Shown here: one piece after another, positions 58,545 through 64,000 of the stretch | Layout of the letters: each line of letters begins with the position of its first letter | Position numbering within the stretch: position 1 is the first letter of the stretch | Origin: Tetracentron sinense | Taxonomy: Eukaryota > Streptophyta > Magnoliopsida > Trochodendrales > Trochodendraceae | DNA: 64,000 bases | Assembly: GCA_015143295.1 (NCBI GenBank) | Contig: CM026552.1 | Coordinates: forward strand, 62,614,944-62,678,943 | Reading direction: 5' to 3' | Notes under the pieces: generated by a model | Told to the model about the DNA's origin: nothing | What the model saw: only the letters and a program-made list of their open reading frames with translations | Databases searched by the model: none | Position numbers and translations under genes: made by a program

Positions 58545-59525
58545 TCAAGCATAATACTTTTTAACCCGATCCATGTTGACTGGCTTTGGGAGGTCTTCAC
58601 CGTCCATATGTCCCAGACGGAGGGCACCGCCTGAAAAATTTTCACGAACAATGTATGGGCCTTCGTAGGTGGGACAAAATTTCCCTTTCGGATCTGGACG
58701 ATTGGGTAGCATCTTCTGAAGCACAAGGTCTCCCACTTCAAGGTCTCGAGGCCTAACTTTCTTGTTAAATGCTCGCACCATACGCCTCTGATAGGCTTGC
58801 AAATGACTGATGGCCTTGAGTCGTTTTTCCTCAATCAGATTAAGTTGCTCGCACCGTGCTTGGATCCATTCTGCCTCTTCTAGCTTTGCTTTCACAAGGA
58901 TTCTTAGGGAAGGAATTTCTACCTCAATCAGTAACTCTGCTTCCATCTCATATGTTAATGAGAATGGTGTTGCCCTAGTGGAAGTACGGATGGACGTTCT
59001 ATAGGCCATGAGCACATAAGGAAGTGTCTCATGCCATGCAGAATATTTGGTTACCATCTTTTCAATTATTCTCTTCATGTTTTTGTTGGCCGCTTCGACC
59101 GCACCATTCGTTTGTGGCCTATACGGAGTAGAGTTATGATGCTGGATTTTGAACTTCTCACACAACTTTGCCATTCCTTTGTTGCAAAAATTGAGAGTAT
59201 TATGAGTGACAATCTCATACGGAACACCGTATCTACAAATGATATCTCTCTTTAAGAAATTCTGAACTGCTACAGCTGTGACATTGGCATAGGAAGCAGC
59301 TTCGACCCACTTGGTGAAGTAATCGATGACTATTAGAATAAACTGATGACCATTAGATGCTTTAGGTGTGATTCGGCCAATGACATCTATGCCCCAGGCT
59401 GAGAAGGGCCATGGTGCGGTGAGATTATGCAATTCGACTGGTGGTGCATTAATGTGGTTGGCAAGATCTGACACTGGTAGCATCTCTGTACGTGCTTGTA
59501 GCAATCTGATTCCATAGTTGTCCAA
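58545..59525 (-). pseudogene. Tat-type integrase
   Basis: Core starts PWPFSAWGIDVIGRITPKAS (first Asp), then YGVPYEIVTHNTLNFCNKGM, where the normal second Asp (VTDN) is His, then YRPQTNGAVEAANKNMKRII (Glu). C-terminal part PRDLEVGDLVLQKMLPNRPD and GKFCPTYEGPYIV is intact to a stop at 58545. A shift near 59470 separates it from the zinc-binding N-terminus. The His substitution alone should abolish strand transfer. Confidence 0.88.
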
Positions 59526-60271
59526 TAATAACCCAGTCTCAGAATTTTCTTGGATAACATCAACCCATTCATGTGTGGCCCACAGACTCCCCCATGAACT
59601 TCTTCCACGACTTTAGCTGCCTCTGATGCATCTAAACACCGTAACCATACTAGGTTTGGTGATCTTTTGTACAAAACCCCCGCCGAGAAGATAAACTGAA
59701 TAGCTAACCATCTGAGTGCTCTCCTGTCAGTCTTGGTAGCTTCTAAAGGGAAGGTTCCTTTGGTCAAATATTGCTTGATCTCGGTGTACCAAGGCTTCTC
59801 ATCTGATTGTTCTTCTATCTCCAAACAATAAGCTAGCTCGTCTTGCTGTACGATCTCGATTGGTCTTACATCAATACCTCCTGGAATCTGAATCATCGAG
59901 GCTAGCGTGGCTAGTGCATCTGCAAATCGATTATGGGACCTTGGTCTGTGACAGAAAGTGATCCTCCTGAACTTTGTGATTAACACCTTCAGACATGCCA
60001 AATAGGGAATCAGCCTGGCCTCTTTGATGGCCCAAGATTCATTTGCATGATAGACTACTAGCGATGAATCACCATACACATCCACTTCTTCTATACCCAT
60101 GTCAAATGCTTCTCTCAAGCTAGCTATATAGGCTTCATATTCTGCAGCATTGTTTGAACATTCAAATTTTAGCTTGACTGCTATTGGGAAGTGAGACCCA
60201 GATGGCGAGATCAATACTGCTCCCGCTCCTCTACCTTGACTGTTTGCTGCCCCATCGAAATATAACTCCAA
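59387..60271 (-). pseudogene. Tat-type second RNase H and integrase zinc finger
   Basis: Begins MELYFDGAANSQGRGAGAVL (first acidic residue), NNAAEYEAYIASLREAFDMG, VYGDSSLVV and HNRFADALATLAS, the extra plant-type RNase H that defines Tat/Ogre elements. Then VHGGVCGPHMNG and CYKHVQRCYQCQ, the H-H-C-C integrase finger. Confidence 0.88.
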
Positions 60272-60292
60272 GTCGAACGGCTCTAGCTCTTC

Positions 60293-60754
60293 TCATTTTG
60301 CAAAGAGAATGGCTTCATCTGGAAACTGATCATGCATCGAGACATAATCATGTGATGGATTATAGGCCAGGTGGTCAGCAATCGCTTGTCCTTTGATCGA
60401 CTTCTGCGTTTTATAAGTGATATCAAATTCTGAAAGCATCATCAACCAACGGGCTACTCTCCCTATAGTCGCTGGCTTTTCCAAGAGATATTTTAGGGGA
60501 TCCATCTGGGAGATCAAAATTACGGGATATGCCAGAAGTTAATGCTTGAGACGCTAAGAAGCCCAAACTAAAGCTAAGCAAGTTTTCTCCAATAGGTTAT
60601 ACCTTTCTTCATATTCCAGAAGTCGTTTACTAATATAGTAAATCACTTGCTCCTTTCTACCAGAATCATCATGTTGAGCTAAAATACACCCCATGGAGGT
60701 TTGCTGTACTGAAATATACAATAGTAATGGTCGACCGAGTGTTGGTGGAACCAA
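60293..60754 (-). pseudogene. Tat RNase H domain
   Basis: Reads LLLYISVQQTSMGCILAQHD, YEERYNLLEKTCLALVWAS and PLKYLLEKPATIGRVARWLM to KGQAIADHLA. A break near 60540 divides it. Confidence 0.85.
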
Positions 60755-60788
60755 AACTTGGGGTGTAAGAAGGTACTTCTTGATCTTG

Positions 60789-61412
60789 TCAAAAGCCTAT
60801 TGACATTCTTCTGACCAGACTGTGGGTACATTCTTTCTGAGAAGTTTTAAGATGGGCTCGCAAATTGGAGTAAGTTGTGCTATGAATCTGCTGATATATT
60901 GAAATTGCCAAGAAAACCTCTGATTTCCTTCTCAGTTTGCGGTGCAGGCATGTCAATAATAGCTTTCGCCTTTGAAGGGTCAATTTCGATGCCTCTCCTG
61001 CTTATAATGAATCCCAGGAGCTTTCCGGAAGTGGTGCCAAAGACACACTTGGCGGGGTTTAATTTTAAGCCAAATTTTTTGAGTCTGTTACAGAATTTTC
61101 TTAGATTAGTCGGATGATCTTCAGCCTTTGGGGGTTTGACAATCATGTCATCCACATAAACTTCTGCCTCCTTATGGATCATGCCATGAAATAATGCGAC
61201 TATAGCTCTCTGATAAGTTGCTCCAGCGTTCTTGAGTCCAAACGACATAACCCGATAGCAGAAAGTACCCCATGGAGTGATGAATGCAGTTTTATCCATA
61301 TCCTCTTCAGCCATCTTAATCTGGTTATATCTTGAGAATCCATCCATGAATGAAAGCGTCTCATGGCTTGCCGTATTATCTACCAATACATCAATGTGTG
61401 GGAGGGGAAAAT
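60789..61412 (-). pseudogene. Tat reverse transcriptase, cut by LTR M
   Basis: From the LTR M insertion: FPLPHIDVLVDNTASHETLS, FMDGFSRYNQIKM, FGLKNAGATYQRA and EVYVDDMIVK (catalytic YVDD), then the thumb/connection with FLGNFN. A frameshift near 60885 breaks the end. The N-terminal part should lie beyond the inserted element, outside the window. Confidence 0.88.
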
Positions 61413-61630
61413 TGTAGAACCCAGGACTTTTTCGTGCTTAATGAATAGCACTTTCGTAGTCAATTGGCCTTCAACGCAGTCCAATTAATAAATAAAGGGG
61501 AAATTGAAAATTCTGAAGTCAGAAATATTCCTTTTCGAAAGACGAACCCAACGGAAGTTGAATTGTCAAAATCCGACGAACGAGTCAAAAGATATGGCCA
61601 AAACAGTAAAATGGATCAAAACCTGTAGAG

Positions 61631-61838
61631 AACCGATCGCTCAGTCACGAGAGGGATTGATCGGTCCACAACCGATCGCTCAGTCCATTGTAGTGATCGA
61701 TCGGTCCACAACCGGTCGATCGGTAGCTATCGACTGGTTAACTTTTTTGTATGGGAAAATTTTCTAGAAAGCATGTTTTCAACTGAGAGCTCGGTCAATA
61801 ACACCGGTCCCTCGGTATTTACCACAGATTGATCGGTA
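61631..61838 (+). promoter_or_regulatory. palindrome cluster of LTR M
   Basis: CCGATCGCTCAG, GTGATCGATCGG and CCGGTCGATCGG forms, ending 62 bp before the TATA-like TATAAGGG. Confidence 0.65.
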
Positions 61839-62077
61839 TATCGCGTTTTGCAGAAATTTCATTAAGGGCTTTTTCGTCTTTAGGCGTTATACCCTTGCCT
61901 ATAAGGGTTTGCCCGAGCATTTGGGCTTTATAAACCTTAATTAAGAGATTTTGAGAGAAAGGGAGAGAGGAGAAAGGGGATTCTAAACCTAGGGCATCCT
62001 CTTGAGAAGAAATCAAAGGGGTGTGAACCCAAGATTGTTCCAAAAGGCTCGGATTCTTCAATCCAACGTTCAAGTTC

Positions 62078-62150
62078 ATGGGAAGTACGTTCTCCAAGCT
62101 AGGGCAGCGACTCCACGCACGTGTAGGAGGATTTTCCTCGCTTCTTCAAG
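62078..62150 (+). other. possible 5' coding exon in LTR M
   Basis: ATG at 62078 opens 24 codons (MGSTFSKLGQRL and on) up to the G of CAAG/GTCGGTAC. Joined to GT at 63208 the frame runs directly into the acidic frame. Copies H and K have stops just before the same site and D has no ATG, so this may be chance. Confidence 0.2.
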
Positions 62151-63206
62151 GTCGGTACCTTTTGCTACCCTCCTAGTTATGGTTTTCTCTTTTCTTTCCT
62201 TATTTCTTTGTTTTCCCTTAACTATAACTATGCTATGAGTTGGGATGCATGAATAGAGATGGGTGTTGGGCGATGGATGCCATGTGAATGTGTTGTGATA
62301 AATGGACTGGGAATGGTATTGTACCAATAATAAACACACATGTATGTTATGAATATAAACCCACCTACAAAAGCAAGATTTAGGTAATGACAAATAACGT
62401 ACACACTACATGTTTGATGAAATGCCAAGGTGAAGGAAATGAGTTGTAACTAAGAAATGCATGCTTAAATGTTTATGAAATTGCTACGGCTTATGATAGT
62501 GTGATCTCCTGCTTTCCCTAAATTGCATAAATAATTACTTGCTCAATTAATGATGTTCTATGTATTGTTGAAATCCCCAAATGTCATATTTAATTTCAAA
62601 TGAAAGGATGCACACGATTCCACGAGCACGGCATGCATGACATGGTTTACCGATGATTTTCAAGAGGAAGGATGTTAGAGGTGGGATATATGTTAAGATA
62701 TATTTTACCTCGCTTTTGACACGAGGACAAGGACTAACATGGCATAGGAGGGAGTTTACACTTCCCTTCCATGAGGGGTCTCGTCTCACTAACAAGAACA
62801 TATCATGAAAGAAGGGTCTCCCTTCCTTCTTAAGTGCATATCATGAAAGAAGGGTCTCCCTTTCCTCTCAAGTGTATCTCACAGGCACATCTCACAAGTA
62901 CATGAACATGTTTAAATTTCAAGCAAGCACGCATGACACTCATGACATGGCACGCTCAACAAGATCAAGCAAGACAAACATGACAAGCTTTCAAGTATGA
63001 AACGAGTATTTCAATCAAGTCAAATGCACGATGTTTAAAAGGGTTTTATCGGTTTTTATGCAAGCATAAACATAAACTGCTTTACTTTCCTGTCATTATA
63101 TGAATTGCTTCCTGCTTATATATATTGCTATTGTTATGCTATGATTGTTGGTTAGTATTAGGTACATGCTGAGTATTCCATGCTCGGCCGTACATTTATT
63201 TCGGCA

Positions 63207-63317
63207 GGTACTGAGGGAGCTACTGCTTCATTCGACATCTGTGCTCCTGGCCCATGGGTGGAGGAGGAGTACGTTGAGGAACCTGTGGAGGAACCTCAGG
63301 TCGAGGGCTACTACTAG
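63207..63317 (+). CDS. LTR-internal acidic frame, copy M
   Basis: 36 codons: ASFDICAPGPWVEEEYVEE then PVEEPQVEGYY and stop. The near ATG is ATT here, but the hairpin-loop ATG is in frame. Confidence 0.4.
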   Translation, partial: GTEGATASFDICAPGPWVEEEYVEEPVEEPQVEGYY

Positions 63318-63623
63318 GTGGTAGATTTTGAGTGATTTGTTGTGGGTGTGAGCCTGAGAGATTAGATTGATGTATTTTGGCGGGCCTCTCCGCACTTTCT
63401 TTTGCGTATCTTTTTGTACAACTTGGATCATGTATGTATATATACTTAGAGGTTTGGTTAGTCTTCCACTGTGCTATGTTAGTTAATGCTTCCATTATTT
63501 TGCCCTCGTTGTATATGCTCCAGATGTTTTGCAGGTTGGTTTGTCAAGCAAGTCATGTAAGTCATGATAAGTCATCCAAGATTCACTCTAACTTCTAGGG
63601 TGAGTTTTGGGTCGTGATAGAAG

Positions 63624-63635
63624 TGGTATCAGAGC
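63624..63635 (+). other. tRNA-iMet primer-binding site
   Basis: TGGTATCAGAGC, a perfect 12-base match to the complement of the initiator tRNA 3' end, just after LTR M. It fixes the sense of the whole LTR family. Confidence 0.9.
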
Positions 63636-63979
63636 CTAGGCTTTAGGTCGTTAGAGTCACTTAGAATCTAGTACCACAACTTGACAATAGCATATGTCGG
63701 GAAGCAAGTTAAGAAGGAAGTAAGTTGGAAGCGAGTCATGATTCCAAGTGTAAGACTAAACTTTAGTCTTAGTCTAAATGGTTGTCTCAACTAAGTACGG
63801 GTCTTAGGAACGCTAGAACACCAAAGTATAATATCATAAATACTCTGATGACTTGATGCGATGTATATTAGTATTATACTATACAAATAATGCCACTTCA
63901 ATTATTGTGAAATGAAAGTGCGATAAATTGTGGTTTCAAGTTAGACTCATGTGATGCTATTGTTCTCAGGACTTTAGTT

Positions 63980-64000
63980 ATGAGGCGAGGCACACGGGGT
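63980..64000 (+). CDS. probable gag start, cut by the window edge
   Basis: ATG opens MRRGTRG, a basic start like those of chromovirus gags, about 345 bp after the primer site. Only seven codons are visible. Confidence 0.35.

Larger units (their letters stand above)
61413..63619 (+). mobile_element. 5' LTR M of an LTR retrotransposon
   Basis: Starts TGTAGAACCCAGGAC; ends GGGTCGTGATA (the usual final CA has become TA), four bases before a tRNA primer site. Left target copy would be AAAAT (61408-61412). Contains all modules: box (61530-61610), TATAAGGG at 61900-61907, CAAG/GTCGGTAC at 62150, hairpins around 62770-62870, GCTGAG hairpin with one weakened pair near 63167, GGCAG/GT at 63207. It sits in the Tat reverse transcriptase. 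Confidence 0.9.

Noticed and set aside
63624-63635. tRNA gene remnant
   Set aside because: Only the 12-base primer-site complement is present; no cloverleaf or A/B boxes.

Overview
The window is nuclear DNA of a seed plant, most likely a flowering plant. This rests on chromovirus, Athila-like, Tat-like and Copia LTR retrotransposons, a hAT element with a plant-type BED/DUF659 transposase, and the first exons of a plant CHIP-type TPR co-chaperone gene. Almost everything is transposable-element sequence, nested and decayed. The only host-like coding sequence is the CHIP fragment at 10033-10445 (minus).

Layout: 1-2193 Copia remnant (minus); 3290-6803 hAT remnant (plus); 6938-9369 solo LTR A; 9375-11135 CHIP exons 1-3 with intron and 5' flank; 11141-12974 Copia-type solo LTR; 13000-13385 LTR fragment B; 13390-15150 LTR-like sequence; 15150-24260 one Copia element (minus) split by solo LTR E and by solo LTR C, which itself holds solo LTR D; 24979-29590 Tat-type LTR holding solo LTR F; 29594-30530 Copia gag fragment (plus); 30537-31287 LTR fragment G; 31288-49351 Athila-like sequence (minus) broken by solo LTRs H, I (with J inside) and by a Copia-type LTR holding solo LTR K; 49352-52480 3' end of a chromodomain Ty3/gypsy element (LTR L, minus); 52485-54323 LTR-like sequence; 54324-61412 Tat-type element (minus); 61413-64000 5' LTR M, primer site and gag start of a plus-strand element that runs off the window.

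The dominant theme is one family of long LTRs (about 1.8-2.75 kb without nested insertions; copies A-M). Seven whole copies are flanked by perfect 5-bp target duplications and an eighth (F) by a 4/5 match, so they are solo LTRs left by recombination. Copy M has a tRNA-iMet primer site behind it, which fixes the orientation of the family. Copy L has a polypurine tract, chromodomain and integrase beside it and shares the distal half of the LTR, which ties the family to Ty3/gypsy chromoviruses.

Each LTR repeats one plan: terminus; a conserved box; a cluster of short dyad-symmetric sites; a TATA box; a 5'-splice-like box; an array of tandem units, many of them hairpin-forming; a short conserved hairpin; a 3'-splice-like AG/GT; then a short acidic reading frame with the core PWVEEEY. 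The arrays show compensatory changes, the acidic frame is kept in ten diverged copies, and a symmetric-site cluster just upstream of TATA recurs in four unrelated LTR families. I regard this LTR-internal arrangement as the candidate undescribed system. Its function is unknown and every functional statement about it is inference.
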